Of a DNA stretch of 64,000 bases, positions 10,834 through 19,369 are shown in pieces (within the stretch, counting starts at the first letter, position 1; each line of letters opens with the position of its first letter). The stretch is from contig NZ_CP095482.1 of the NCBI RefSeq assembly GCF_023028225.1, positions 1,860,001-1,924,000 of the forward strand, written 5' to 3'. The notes beneath the pieces were generated by a model that ran no database searches, was not told the origin of the DNA, and saw only the letters and a program-made list of their open reading frames with translations. A program made the translations under genes and the position numbers. This DNA comes from Halorientalis litorea (GTDB lineage: Archaea > Halobacteriota > Halobacteria > Halobacteriales > Haloarculaceae).

Positions 10834-11061
10834 ATGTCGTTCCTCTCGCAGGTACTGGACATCGTCATCGGTGGTCTCATCGCTGGCCTCACGACGTTCC
10901 TTCTGGGGACCGTCGTCGCCGACCAGCAACTCCCGGTGACTGTCGGCGTCATCCTCGCCAGCATGTACTACTTCTCGCGGAACCCGTGGGGTACGACACC
11001 CGAACAGGGCGAGGCGATAAACGCGCGGATAGACGCGGTGTACGAGCGTGTGCTGCCGTAG
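10834..11061 (+). CDS. Small membrane protein, unknown function
   Basis: 75-aa protein with two hydrophobic segments (about residues 7-28 and 34-46) and a short polar C-terminal helix (EQGEAINARIDAVYERVLP). A TATA-like GATTTAGG lies about 28 bp before ATG 10834. I do not recognise a named family. It sits alone between EF-2 and the DyP-like gene. Confidence 0.6.
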   Translation: MSFLSQVLDIVIGGLIAGLTTFLLGTVVADQQLPVTVGVILASMYYFSRNPWGTTPEQGEAINARIDAVYERVLP

Positions 11062-11120
11062 ACCGGTCGCTCCGTCGCCGCAACTGACGCTTCGGTTTTA
11101 CCAGTCGAGTGCCCGATAGG

Positions 11121-11128
11121 TATATTTT
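11121..11128 (+). promoter_or_regulatory. TATA box for the DyP-like gene
   Basis: TATATTTT is centred about 27 bp before ATG 11152, the classical position for a leaderless haloarchaeal mRNA. This supports ATG 11152 as the start. Confidence 0.6.
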
Positions 11129-11151
11129 CATCCAGTATTTCTAGACGTGCA

Positions 11152-12459
11152 ATGCCATGTCCGCACGCCTCGCCGGAGGTGCTGTCGGCACTCTCGCGGC
11201 GTGACTTCCTGAAGTCGGCACTGGCAATCGGGGGTGGGGGTGCGTTGAGTGCCTGCGTCGACCGGCGTGGGACGCCGGACGTGCCACGGGGGCCGTCGAA
11301 CCCGTCCCGACTCCCCGACCGCCAGTTCGCGTGGAACCAGTTCCTCCCGCGGGACGCCCACGGGAACGTCGACCTGCCGGAACACCAGTTGCTGCTGTTC
11401 TTCGACTACGCGGGCGACGGTGTGCCCACGGACGCAGAGCGTGAACAGGTCGAGGCGACGCTCCGGGACCTCGAACGCGCGTACCAACCGGGCAACGGCG
11501 GTGCCAACCCGTACAGTTCGGCGGGGCGCGAGGCCCCGGGCCTGCTCTTCACCGTCGGCTACGCGCCGTCGTACTTCGACCGGTACGAAGGGGACCTGCC
11601 GGTCCCGTTGCCACGTCCCGCGGACACTCTCGACCGCATCGACGAACCGACCGACAGGGCGGCGTCTCACGAGGTGGGGATGGTGCTCGTCAGCGATCAC
11701 GTACAAGTCCTCCTCGCCGCCGAAGAGGCACTCCGCGGCAACCTCGACTCGGTCAACGGTGTCGGCACGTCTGCCTCCTTCGAGGGGATACTCGAACGAG
11801 TCGAACGCCGCACCGGGTTTATCGGGCCGGGGCTCCCGGACGAGCGACTCGACACCGACGACGTGCCAGAGTCGTCGCCGCTCTCGATGGGGTTCAAGTC
11901 GAACTACCGCGACGGACAGGCGACCGAAGACCGCGTCACCATCCAATCGGGGCCGTTCGCCGGTGGTACCACACAGCACGTCTCGCGGTTGGAGTTGGAC
12001 CTCGACCGGTGGTACGACAACCCCGACGACCAGCGCCGCGAGCAGATGTTCAGTCCCCACCACTCCGCCGAGGAGGTGGGGGAGGTGGGGCGACAACTGG
12101 CGGGGGACAGCGGTGTCACGCGCGAGACGGTCGACCGGACCGAGGCTGACGCCGAGGAGTACGGCGTGGTCGGCCACTCACAGAAGGTCGCCGCCGCCCG
12201 CGACGACAACTTCGAACCGACGATGCTCCGCCGGTCCGAGGGCGTCTCGACGGACGCCGAGACTCCTGGGTTCAACTTCACCGCACTGCAGCGACGCATC
12301 GAGCGGTTCGTCGAGGTTCGGCAGGCGATGAACGAGTCCTACGGCGTCGCCGATGACGACGACGGCATCCGGGGGTACATCGAAGCGACCAGCAGAACGA
12401 ACCTCCTGATTCCGCCCCGTGAGTTGCGGGCGTTACCGCCAGCCGACCCGTCGGCCTGA
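11152..12459 (+). CDS. Tat-exported DyP-peroxidase-like lipoprotein candidate
   Basis: 435 aa. The N-terminus has a Tat motif (SRRDFLKSA, residues about 15-23), a hydrophobic stretch and a lipobox-like LSAC, so the protein is probably exported folded and lipid-anchored. The body resembles dye-decolorizing peroxidases: SNYRDGQATE (GxxDG-like) near residue 250, GGTTQHVSRLELDLDRWY just after, a possible haem-ligand region VVGHSQKVAAARD near residue 340, and TMLRRSEGVS. DyP enzymes use haem and H2O2. Divergence from canonical motifs means haem binding is not certain; a haloarchaeal DUF7405-type label is possible. It runs towards the CRTAC1 gene with 24 bp between the stops. Confidence 0.62.
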   Translation: MPCPHASPEVLSALSRRDFLKSALAIGGGGALSACVDRRGTPDVPRGPSNPSRLPDRQFAWNQFLPRDAHGNVDLPEHQLLLFFDYAGDGVPTDAEREQVEATLRDLERAYQPGNGGANPYSSAGREAPGLLFTVGYAPSYFDRYEGDLPVPLPRPADTLDRIDEPTDRAASHEVGMVLVSDHVQVLLAAEEALRGNLDSVNGVGTSASFEGILERVERRTGFIGPGLPDERLDTDDVPESSPLSMGFKSNYRDGQATEDRVTIQSGPFAGGTTQHVSRLELDLDRWYDNPDDQRREQMFSPHHSAEEVGEVGRQLAGDSGVTRETVDRTEADAEEYGVVGHSQKVAAARDDNFEPTMLRRSEGVSTDAETPGFNFTALQRRIERFVEVRQAMNESYGVADDDDGIRGYIEATSRTNLLIPPRELRALPPADPSA

Positions 12460-12483
12460 GGTCGGCAGGCGAACGACTCGATT

Positions 12484-14355
12484 TCAGGCGTCGTCGTCCC
12501 CTGCCACGAACGGCAGGCGACGCTCGACGCCGTCCGGGCCGAGGACGTATCGGTGTCCGGCAGTGAGGTCGGTGTAGCGGGTCGTCGCGCCGTCGGGCCA
12601 GGCGACGGTTACGGTTGCACTGTCGGCGTCCCCGACGCCGAAGTGGAGCGTGCGGGTGTCCTGTGAGAGGAGGTCCGTCTCCGTGGTCCGAAACTTGGTC
12701 TGCTCGGTGCCGTCGGTGGTGAGCGTCACAGTCGCGCCGAGGGTCGGGCGGTCGTCGGCCCGGAGCGTCACCTGCACCGCGCCGCCATCGGCACCGACGT
12801 TCTCGTAGAGGCGGAAGCGGCCGTCGGCGTCGGCGACGAGAAGGTCGGCGTCGCCGTCCCGGTCGAAGTCGAAGTGTGCGAGTCCACGGCCGTCGGTCTG
12901 TTCGAACCCGGCGTCGTCGGCACGGACGGCTTCGAACCCATCGTCGACTCGCTCTCGGACGACGGGGTAGCGGTAGAACCGGAAGACGCTGTCGGCGTTG
13001 CGCAACTCGTCGCCGACGAAGTACCGAGAGAACTGTCTCGTCGCGTGGACGAGGTCCGCGTCACCGTCGTTGTCGAGGTCCGTGATGACCGTCGCCCACC
13101 CCTGTCCACCGCGACGGACGCCGTACTCGGCCGCCCGCTCACGGAAGGTACCGTCGCCGTCGTTGACCATGAGCGAGTTTCCGTGGAGGTGGTCGTTGTC
13201 GTCGGGGAACTCGTCCGCTACCGCGTCGGTCAAGAAGATGTTGGTGACGAACACGTCGGGCGACCCGTCGCCGTTCACGTCGGTCACCTCGGCGGCCATC
13301 CCGTTGCGGTTGGTGACCTCGCCCTGTCGCTCGCGGCGGAAGGTGCCGTCGCCGGTGTTCCGGTAGAACACGTCCTGATTGTAGTCGTTCGAGACGTACA
13401 CGTCGAGGTCACCGTCACCGTCGAAGTCGACGCTGGAGGTGGCCAGCGTCCATCCCGACCCCGTCACGCCCGACCCGGACGTGGCGTCCGAGAACGACGT
13501 GCAGTCGCCGTCGAACAGGCGGTTCTGATAGGCGGTGTCAGAGTCGAGGGTCACGTTGTAGTCCAGGTAGCCGCCGGGTGAGCTGTCCCGCCAGTCGCCG
13601 TACTGGGCGAGGAAGAGGTCCGGACAGCCGTCGCCGTCGTAGTCGCCCGCCGTCGCCGCGTACGGCATCGACAGCTCCGGCAGGCCGACGTCACGCCGGG
13701 TGAAACGTCCGTTTTCGTTCTCGAAGACGACGGGACGGTCGTAGTTAGCCAGCAGGAAGAGGTCGGGCCACCCATCGCGGTCGTAGTCGAAGAAGACGGC
13801 ACTTTGTATCGTGCGGTTCAGGCCGGCGAGACGGTCGGTACGCTCGAACGACCCGTTCCGGTTGTGAAAGAGAACGGGACGGTCACCGCCGACGAGGAGC
13901 AGGTCGGGCCACCCGTCGCGGTCGTAGTCGGCGACGTACGCACCCGAGTTGCTGACGAACTCTTGTTGGGAATCGTAGGTCGTCACGGCCTCGTACGACA
14001 GGCTCCGCGAGTCGGCAACCTCTCTGAACTGGATGCCCGAGTCGCGCTGTGGCTCGGACAGTGCGTCCCAGCTCTCGATGGGGTTTGGAGTACTCGTCTG
14101 TTGGTCCTGCTGTCCGCCGTACACGCCTCCCGCGGTCGTTTGGCGACTTTGCACGCCCGTCGCACCGACCCGCGTGGTACCGGTGCCGCGGTTTTTGTCA
14201 GTGTCCGGAGTTGACGGGGCTGACGGGGCCGACCGTGTTGGTTGCCCGGTGTCAGGCGTCTCGGCGACGGGGTTGACTGCCGTGAGGACGCCGAACGTCG
14301 CGGCGACGCCGACGACGACGAGGAAGACCAACCCTGCACTCCTCCGGAACCGCAT
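12484..14355 (-). CDS. CRTAC1-like FG-GAP/ASPIC-UnbV repeat protein, exported
   Basis: 623 aa. It has an N-terminal signal or anchor segment (residues about 8-27), then a Thr/Ser/Pro-rich linker to residue 95, then repeated FG-GAP/VCBS blades with calcium-binding DxDxDG motifs (DYDRDGWPDLLL, DYDRDGWPDLFL, DYDGDGCPDLFL, DFDGDGDLDVYV, DVNGDGSPDVFV, DLDNDGDADLVH, DFDRDGDADLLV). The last 90 residues form an ASPIC/UnbV domain ending in VAWPDGATTRYTDLTAGHRY. The predicted fold is a seven-bladed extracellular beta-propeller. Ligand and role are unknown; adhesion or matrix binding is typical of the fold. It is convergent with the DyP-like gene. Confidence 0.85.
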   Translation of the reverse strand: MRFRRSAGLVFLVVVGVAATFGVLTAVNPVAETPDTGQPTRSAPSAPSTPDTDKNRGTGTTRVGATGVQSRQTTAGGVYGGQQDQQTSTPNPIESWDALSEPQRDSGIQFREVADSRSLSYEAVTTYDSQQEFVSNSGAYVADYDRDGWPDLLLVGGDRPVLFHNRNGSFERTDRLAGLNRTIQSAVFFDYDRDGWPDLFLLANYDRPVVFENENGRFTRRDVGLPELSMPYAATAGDYDGDGCPDLFLAQYGDWRDSSPGGYLDYNVTLDSDTAYQNRLFDGDCTSFSDATSGSGVTGSGWTLATSSVDFDGDGDLDVYVSNDYNQDVFYRNTGDGTFRRERQGEVTNRNGMAAEVTDVNGDGSPDVFVTNIFLTDAVADEFPDDNDHLHGNSLMVNDGDGTFRERAAEYGVRRGGQGWATVITDLDNDGDADLVHATRQFSRYFVGDELRNADSVFRFYRYPVVRERVDDGFEAVRADDAGFEQTDGRGLAHFDFDRDGDADLLVADADGRFRLYENVGADGGAVQVTLRADDRPTLGATVTLTTDGTEQTKFRTTETDLLSQDTRTLHFGVGDADSATVTVAWPDGATTRYTDLTAGHRYVLGPDGVERRLPFVAGDDDA

Positions 14356-14493
14356 TTCCTTCCATTGTGCCGTCTGTGTGCATGAATGTTGCGGGGTGTG
14401 GAACGAACATATATGTGAACTGGTCCCGATAGCTCCGGTCGATGTCGGGCCGACGTGTATCCCGGACCGGCCTGCAGTGGTGGGTTGGGGACG

Positions 14494-14934
14494 ATGACTG
14501 ACTGGTCGCCGTTGCTGGCACGGGGTGCCGGTGTCACCCTCGTCTTCGGCGGTGCGGTGAACCTCGGGACCGGTCTGTGGCTCGCGTCGCTGACTGGCAA
14601 CGATGCCGTCTGGCAGTGGCTCCTCGCTGTCGCTATCGAACGGTACGGGGAAGCGGCCACGCTCGTGAACGGGTCGCTCGTGAGTGCCGCAGTGAACGTC
14701 GGTGCCCCAGCCGTCGCGGTTCTCCTCTGTGTCGTCGCCGCGGTGGGACTGTTCGGCGGGTGGGTGGTGTTTCAGGGGGGCGGTGGTCGCTGGCCGTCCG
14801 CGGCCGCCATCGTGGGGGCAGTGAACCCGCTCGTGGTACCCGTCTCAGCCGTCGCCGTCGTCTTCCTCTTCCTCTCTGACCGGATGGGGTCCGAGACTGA
14901 CCGGGCGACCCCTGACGGAGCCGCGAACGACTGA
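14494..14934 (+). CDS. Four-TM membrane protein, unknown
   Basis: 146 aa; the start ATG 14494 (MTDWSPLLARGAGVTL) removes 13 weak upstream codons. Hydrophobic segments lie at about residues 10-32, 62-78, 82-97 and 107-127. It has no recognisable family motif. It ends just before the promoter of the ACT-hom operon and is transcribed divergently from the CRTAC1 gene. Confidence 0.6.
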   Translation: MTDWSPLLARGAGVTLVFGGAVNLGTGLWLASLTGNDAVWQWLLAVAIERYGEAATLVNGSLVSAAVNVGAPAVAVLLCVVAAVGLFGGWVVFQGGGGRWPSAAAIVGAVNPLVVPVSAVAVVFLFLSDRMGSETDRATPDGAAND

Positions 14935-14935
14935 A

Positions 14936-14942
14936 TTTTATA
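14936..14942 (+). promoter_or_regulatory. TATA box of the ACT-hom operon
   Basis: TTTTATA is centred 27 bp before ATG 14967, which places the transcription start at or next to that ATG. This predicts a leaderless mRNA whose first codon belongs to the 17-aa ORF and not to the ACT-domain gene. Confidence 0.65.
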
Positions 14943-14966
14943 CCCGGCCGTCCGTGAGTTGCACGC

Positions 14967-15020
14967 ATGACCGAGGACGGTGCTGTCAACCACGGCCGAC
15001 GGGGGGTGAGCCGGGCGTGA
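14967..15020 (+). CDS. 17-aa leaderless upstream ORF
   Basis: ATG 14967 opens a 17-codon frame (MTEDGAVNHGRRGVSRA) whose stop TGA overlaps the GTG start of the ACT-domain gene in a GTGA arrangement. The TATA box spacing puts the mRNA 5' end at this ATG. Either it is a translated leader peptide coupled to the ACT gene, or the promoter reading is off and the frame is chance. Three Arg codons fall near its end. No homologue is known to me. Confidence 0.45.
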   Translation: MTEDGAVNHGRRGVSRA

Positions 15021-15541
15021 GCGACGAAGTCCACGCCTACACCATCCGGCTCGAACTGGTCGACGAACCCGGCGAACTGCTCCGGGCACTCGAACCTATC
15101 GCCAACAACGGCGGGAACCTGCTGTCCATCTTCCACGAGCGGGGCAACCTCACACCGCGGGGTCACATCCCGGTCGAGGTTGACATGGAGGCGACGCCGG
15201 AGCGGTTCGACGACATCGTCGACGCGCTCCGGGACGCCGGCGTGAACGTCATTCAGGCCGGTGCCGAACGCTACAGCGAGGAGTTGACGCTGCTGTTGGT
15301 TGGCAATCTCGTCCAGACGGACCTCTCGAACACACTCTCGCGCATTCAGGACGGCACCGACGCGTCCGTGACGGACGTGGCACTCTCGGCACCGCAGGGA
15401 ACCGACAACGGTGCGAGCGCGCGACTCCGACTGGCCACCCAGAGCGGCGAGACGGCGGCGGTCCTCGACACCATCCGCGAGGTGGCCGCCGAGAAGGACC
15501 TCCGCGTCGTCGAACCCCTCACGACGGGAGGTGAGGCATGA
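15017..15541 (+). CDS. ACT-domain regulatory protein
   Basis: 174 aa from GTG 15017 (MSDEVHAYTIRLELVDEPGE). The N-terminal half is an ACT domain: IRLELVDEPGELLRALEPIA followed by GGNLLSIFHERG, the amino-acid-binding pattern. The C-terminal half may be a second, diverged ACT-like unit (ELTLLLVGNLVQTDL...). The stop overlaps the start of hom (GCATGA), so the two are translationally coupled. In bacteria homoserine dehydrogenase often has a fused C-terminal ACT domain for Thr feedback; here the dehydrogenase lacks it, so this protein is a plausible separate regulatory subunit. That role is inference. Confidence 0.85.
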   Translation: MSDEVHAYTIRLELVDEPGELLRALEPIANNGGNLLSIFHERGNLTPRGHIPVEVDMEATPERFDDIVDALRDAGVNVIQAGAERYSEELTLLLVGNLVQTDLSNTLSRIQDGTDASVTDVALSAPQGTDNGASARLRLATQSGETAAVLDTIREVAAEKDLRVVEPLTTGGEA

Positions 15542-16491
15542 AACTCGCCGTCGTCGGGGCCGGTGTCGTCGGACAGTCCGTCGCCGAACTGGCGGGCGAG
15601 TACGGCCACACGGTCACGGCCGTGGCCGACTCCTCGAGTGCCGTCGCCGACGCGGACGGCATCGACGTCGACGCGCTCCTCGACCGGAAACGCGAGGAGG
15701 GGCGGGTCGGGAGCGAGGCACCGGACGCCGCGCTCGACGCCGAGTACGACGCTCTCGTGGAGGCGTCACCGACGACGCTGGGCGACGCACAGCCCGGATT
15801 CGGGCACGTCCGCGCCGCGCTGGAGCGTGACCGCCACGTCGTCCTCGCCAACAAGGGGCCGGTCGCCGAACGCTACGACGACGTGCGGGAACTCGAAGCC
15901 GAGAGTGCCGGCTCGGTTCGGTTCGAGGCGACGGTCGGCGGCGCGATACCCGTCCTCTCGACTGTCGAGGACTTCGGGCCGGGGAACATCACCGCGGCGC
16001 GCGGGGTGTTGAACGGGACGGCTAACTTCGTCCTCTCGCGGATGGCTGCCGAAGGACTGGGCTACGAACACGTCCTCGCCGAGGCACAGGACATGGGCGT
16101 CGCCGAAGCCGACCCTGCCTTCGACGTGGAGGGGACCGACGCCGCGCTGAAGTGTGTCATCCTCGCCAACGTCCTCGCACAGGGCGAGCGGACCTATCGG
16201 CTGGAGGATGCCGAAGTCGAGGGCATCACCGACGTGCCGGGAAGCGCGCTCGAACTCGCGGGAGCCGACGGCCGGACCGTCAGACTCGTCGGCGAGGTGT
16301 CGGGCGACACCGTCCGGGTCGGTCCGCGGCTGGTTCCCGACGGGAGCAGCCTCGCCGTCGCTGGAACGACGAACATCGTCCAACTGGAGACGGAGCGCGC
16401 GGGACGACTCAACCTCAGCGGTCGCGGTGCCGGTGGGCCGGAGACGGCGACGGCCGTCCTCTCTGACGTGGGCCGTCTCCCCGAGCGGTAA
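15538..16491 (+). CDS. hom: Homoserine dehydrogenase
   Basis: 317 aa. It reduces aspartate semialdehyde to homoserine for threonine and methionine synthesis. The Rossmann nucleotide-binding loop is VVGAGVVGQSVAEL at the N-terminus; the catalytic region has LANKGPVA, GGAIPVLS and the family pattern GVLNGTANFVLSRMAAEGLGY with AEADPAFDVEGTDAALK. It lacks the C-terminal ACT domain of longer bacterial enzymes; an ACT protein is encoded immediately upstream with a 4-bp overlap. Cytoplasmic. Confidence 0.93.
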   Translation: MKLAVVGAGVVGQSVAELAGEYGHTVTAVADSSSAVADADGIDVDALLDRKREEGRVGSEAPDAALDAEYDALVEASPTTLGDAQPGFGHVRAALERDRHVVLANKGPVAERYDDVRELEAESAGSVRFEATVGGAIPVLSTVEDFGPGNITAARGVLNGTANFVLSRMAAEGLGYEHVLAEAQDMGVAEADPAFDVEGTDAALKCVILANVLAQGERTYRLEDAEVEGITDVPGSALELAGADGRTVRLVGEVSGDTVRVGPRLVPDGSSLAVAGTTNIVQLETERAGRLNLSGRGAGGPETATAVLSDVGRLPER

Positions 16492-16636
16492 CTACCCGCC
16501 GCTGGCGGGGTCGAATCGTGTGACACTCTGTCAAAACGCAAGACGGCGGCCGGACGATGTACACGGGGTATCGAAATGGTTTTAACTGCCACCACCAAAA
16601 GAGTCCGATATAGCGCCTCTGCGCGTGAGATAATCA

Positions 16637-17902
16637 ATGAGCGACGAACGCCACCAGAATTTGGCCATCATCGGCCACGTCGACCACGGGAAGAGCACAC
16701 TGGTCGGGCGACTCCTCTACGAGACGGGGAGTGTACCCGAGCACGTCATCGAACAGCACAAGGAAGAAGCTGAAGAGAAGGGCAAGGGCGGCTTCGAGTT
16801 CGCCTACGTGATGGACAACCTCGCCGAGGAGCGAGAGCGTGGTGTCACCATCGACATCGCCCACCAAGAGTTCAGCACGGACGAGTACGAGTTCACCATC
16901 GTCGACTGTCCGGGCCACCGCGACTTCGTGAAGAACATGATCACGGGCGCGAGTCAGGCCGACAACGCCGTCCTCGTCGTGGCGGCCGACGACGGTGTCC
17001 AGCCACAGACCCGAGAGCACGTGTTCTTGGCTCGGACGCTGGGTATCGACGAACTCATCATCGGCGTCAACAAGATGGACCTCGTCGACTACGAGGAAGG
17101 CCGCTACCGCGAGACGGTCGACGAAGTCACGGAACTGCTCAAGCAGGTGCAGTTCAACCCCGACGACGCGAAGTTCATCCCGATTTCGGCGTTCGAGGGC
17201 GACAACGTCGCCGACGACTCCGACGAGACGCCGTGGTACGATGGACCGAACCTGCTCAAGGCACTCAACGACCTGCCCGCGCCGGAACCGCCGACAGACG
17301 CCGACCTGCGGCTTCCGATTCAGGACGTCTACACCATCTCCGGTATCGGGACCGTCCCGGTCGGACGTGTCGAGACGGGGACGCTCAACACGGGCGACAA
17401 CGTCTCGTTCCAGCCCTCGGACGTGAGCGGCGAAGTCAAGACCATCGAGATGCACCACGAGGAAGTCCCGAGTGCCGAACCCGGTGACAACGTCGGGTTC
17501 AACGTTCGGGGCATCGGCAAGGACGACATCCGCCGCGGTGACGTCTGTGGTCCGGCCTCGGACCCGCCGAGCGTCGCCGAGACGTTCCAGGCGCAGATCG
17601 TCGTGATGCAGCACCCGTCGGTCATCACCGCGGGCTACACGCCGGTCTTCCACGCTCACACGGCACAGGTCGCCTGTACCGTCGAGTCCATCGACAAGAA
17701 GATCGACCCCTCGACCGGTGAGACCGCCGAAGAGAACCCCGACTTCATCCAGTCGGGTGACGCTGCAGTCGTCACCGTCCGACCGCAGAAACCACTCAGC
17801 ATCGAACCCTCGGCCGAAATCGAGGAACTCGGCTCCTTCGCCATCCGTGACATGGGTCAGACCATCGCGGCTGGCAAGGTCCTCAGCGTCGAGGAACCCT
17901 GA
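16637..17902 (+). CDS. tuf: Translation elongation factor 1-alpha (aEF-1A)
   Basis: 421-aa GTPase that brings aminoacyl-tRNA to the ribosome. G1 is [18 protein letters not shown]2 region [16 protein letters not shown]3 [21 protein letters not shown]4 VNKMDLVDY. Domains II and III follow from about residue 220. A promoter-like GTTTTAACT lies about 55 bp upstream, suggesting a short leader. rps10 follows after 3 bp, the conserved archaeal pair. Confidence 0.97.
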   Translation: MSDERHQNLAIIGHVDHGKSTLVGRLLYETGSVPEHVIEQHKEEAEEKGKGGFEFAYVMDNLAEERERGVTIDIAHQEFSTDEYEFTIVDCPGHRDFVKNMITGASQADNAVLVVAADDGVQPQTREHVFLARTLGIDELIIGVNKMDLVDYEEGRYRETVDEVTELLKQVQFNPDDAKFIPISAFEGDNVADDSDETPWYDGPNLLKALNDLPAPEPPTDADLRLPIQDVYTISGIGTVPVGRVETGTLNTGDNVSFQPSDVSGEVKTIEMHHEEVPSAEPGDNVGFNVRGIGKDDIRRGDVCGPASDPPSVAETFQAQIVVMQHPSVITAGYTPVFHAHTAQVACTVESIDKKIDPSTGETAEENPDFIQSGDAAVVTVRPQKPLSIEPSAEIEELGSFAIRDMGQTIAAGKVLSVEEP

Positions 17903-17905
17903 CGC

Positions 17906-18214
17906 ATGCAGCAGGCTCGCGTCAGGCTGGCCGGCACGAGTCCAGAGGACTTGGACGACATCTGTGACGACGTTCGCGACATCGCGAGCAAGACGGGCGT
18001 CACGCTGAGTGGCCCCGTGCCGCTCCCGACGAAGACGCTGGAAGTTCCCGCCCGCAAGTCCCCCGACGGCGAGGGGACGGCGACGTGGGAACACTGGGAG
18101 ATGCGCGTCCACAAACGCCTCATCGACATCGACGCCGACGAACGGGCGTTGCGACAGCTGATGCGCATCCAAGTTCCGAACGACGTGTCCATCGAGATTG
18201 TCCTCGAGGACTGA
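17906..18214 (+). CDS. rps10: 30S ribosomal protein S10 (uS10)
   Basis: 102-aa small-subunit head protein. Typical segments are [20 protein letters not shown] at the start, [20 protein letters not shown] in the middle, and [17 protein letters not shown]. It lies 3 bp after EF-1A in the same operon. The gene ends 60 bp before the tRNA-Ala gene used by the provirus. Confidence 0.97.
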   Translation: MQQARVRLAGTSPEDLDDICDDVRDIASKTGVTLSGPVPLPTKTLEVPARKSPDGEGTATWEHWEMRVHKRLIDIDADERALRQLMRIQVPNDVSIEIVLED

Positions 18215-18274
18215 ACTGACGTTCGGTCACACCATCGTCGGAACCCGACCGCCCCCTCACGCGCGGGGCTTTGC

Positions 18275-18346
18275 GGGCTCGTAGATCAGCGGTAGATCGC
18301 TTCCTTCGCAAGGAAGAGGCCCTGGGTTCAAATCCCAGCGAGTCCA
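18275..18346 (+). tRNA. tRNA-Ala (anticodon CGC)
   Basis: 72-nt cloverleaf without encoded CCA. Acceptor stem GGGCTCG pairs with CGAGTCC and contains the G3:U70 pair that marks alanine tRNAs; discriminator base A. The anticodon stem-loop is CTTCC-TTCGCAA-GGAAG, giving anticodon CGC (codon GCG). The T arm is CTGGG-TTCAAAT-CCCAG. The 3' 14 nt (18333-18346) are the left attachment site of the provirus, and the gene stays intact after integration. No intron is visible. Confidence 0.95.
18333..18346 (+). repeat. attL core (tRNA-Ala 3' end)
   Basis: TCCCAGCGAGTCCA, identical to 32877-32890. It covers half of the T stem, the 3' acceptor strand and the discriminator base, as usual for integrases that use tRNA genes. 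Confidence 0.85.
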
Positions 18347-18480
18347 TCCAACCCGCGCATCGTTGCGAAGTATCCGATTTTTCGGCGGTAGCAACCTCAA
18401 CAAGCGTAGTTACATCGCTCGGCACCGACGAATAAAGGCCGGTTCTGAGCGAGTGACTAACGGTTCCTATTCCACCCCTT

Positions 18481-18534
18481 CGCCGTCCGGCACTCACGCG
18501 AAGGAAAACGGGGGTGTCGCGGCGTGAGGTACTG
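18481..18534 (+). repeat. 54-bp direct repeat, left copy
   Basis: 54 bp identical to 33024-33077. It covers the upstream region and first four codons of the small zinc-ribbon gene at 18524. The right copy lies outside attR at almost exactly the same distance from the att core (offset 14,543 versus 14,544), so the two element ends are colinear homologues. Confidence 0.9.
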
Positions 18535-18619
18535 CGGCAGTTGCGGTACGAAACTCGTCACGGAAACCAGTCGGGGCGGCATCCCGCGGCGGGTCTGTCC
18601 GGAGTGTGGTGAGGCATGA
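18524..18619 (+). CDS. 31-aa double-CxxC zinc-ribbon microprotein
   Basis: GTG 18524 opens MRYCGSCGTKLVTETSRGGI followed by PRRVCPECGEA. Two CxxC pairs (C4/C7 and C25/C28) form a complete small zinc ribbon. The stop TGA overlaps the ATG of the SWIM gene (GCATGA), so the two are coupled. Small CPxCG-type proteins are common in haloarchaea and their viruses. It is the first gene of the element after attL. Role unknown; nucleic acid or protein binding is likely. Confidence 0.7.
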   Translation: MRYCGSCGTKLVTETSRGGIPRRVCPECGEA

Positions 18620-19173
18620 GCCTCCAACCCCGTCAGTGGCAGGCCAGCGAGGACGGCCCGGACCTACTCCGCGGGCCGTCCCCGCTGTCGTTCCCCGAGG
18701 ACTACACGTTCTCGACATCGTGGAAGCGCGCACAGACCGAGACGGACCACGGTGGGCCGGTCAACGACGCCGAACGCATGGTTCGCCTCTCCGACAGCGA
18801 CGACTACCACCGCGTGCTGTTCGCCCTGATGGGCCGGACACTCGTCGCGGATTGTTCGTGTCGCGGCTACCAGTACCACGACTGGTGCGCTCACGTCGCT
18901 TCGCTGTGGTGGCAGTGGGTCCGGGGACGCATCGACGTGACACACCTCCAAACGGGACGCGAGTACCGCACGCCCCCGGCGTGGCTCTTGCTCGACGTAC
19001 CGGGCGAGAGAGACGCCTACGACGCTCTCACCGCGGCCGAACTCGACGCGTACCTCACCTGCGACTGTGGCGGTGTCGGCGTCCGTGAGTACGCGCGTCG
19101 GTCCGGTCGGTCTCCCGGCACGGTCGGGAACCTGCTGGGGTGGGCGCGGGAGAAACTGGGGGTCGAGGTATGA
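18616..19173 (+). CDS. SWIM zinc-finger protein with C-terminal helix-turn-helix
   Basis: 185 aa. A SWIM motif CxCx(8)CxH is present at C80, C82, C91, H93 (VADCSCRGYQYHDWCAH), a zinc-binding fold used for DNA or protein contacts. The last 35 residues (GVREYARRSGRSPGTVGNLL) look like a sigma-4/LuxR-type helix-turn-helix. The ATG overlaps the zinc-ribbon gene stop. Probably a viral regulator; exact role unknown. The stop codon lies inside a perfect 9-bp inverted repeat (19169-19193). Confidence 0.75.
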   Translation: MSLQPRQWQASEDGPDLLRGPSPLSFPEDYTFSTSWKRAQTETDHGGPVNDAERMVRLSDSDDYHRVLFALMGRTLVADCSCRGYQYHDWCAHVASLWWQWVRGRIDVTHLQTGREYRTPPAWLLLDVPGERDAYDALTAAELDAYLTCDCGGVGVREYARRSGRSPGTVGNLLGWAREKLGVEV

Positions 19174-19369
19174 CACGAGTTCTGCGTGTCATACCGGCGA
19201 ATCTGCTGAAATCGGTCCGGAGTAGCCTCAAGGCGGCCATTCGGTCCCGTGTCATACTCCCCCCGTGGGGGTGTCACATCGGTGGCCCCCCCGTGCGCTC
19301 CGGCACGTGGAAAATAGGGGGGACGCGCACGAGGGGGCGCGCACACGCTGGCCGCGGGTGGTGGTCGGC
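19169..19369 (+). promoter_or_regulatory. Repeat-rich non-coding region, candidate operator or replication site
   Basis: About 200 bp with no credible gene. TATGACACG at 19169-19177 pairs with CGTGTCATA at 19185-19193, and a third copy CGTGTCATA lies at 19249-19257, 64 bp further. A CCCCC-GT-GGGGG palindrome follows at 19260-19271, and CGTGC/GCACG and repeated CGCGCAC units follow up to 19350. The array precedes the RHH/HTH gene at 19370, so it may be that gene's operator; an origin-like role is an alternative. Confidence 0.45.

Noticed and set aside
12484-14355. Tandem DxDxDG units in the CRTAC1 gene taken as DNA repeats
   Set aside because: They are coding repeats of FG-GAP blades, diverged at DNA level, and are explained by the protein fold.
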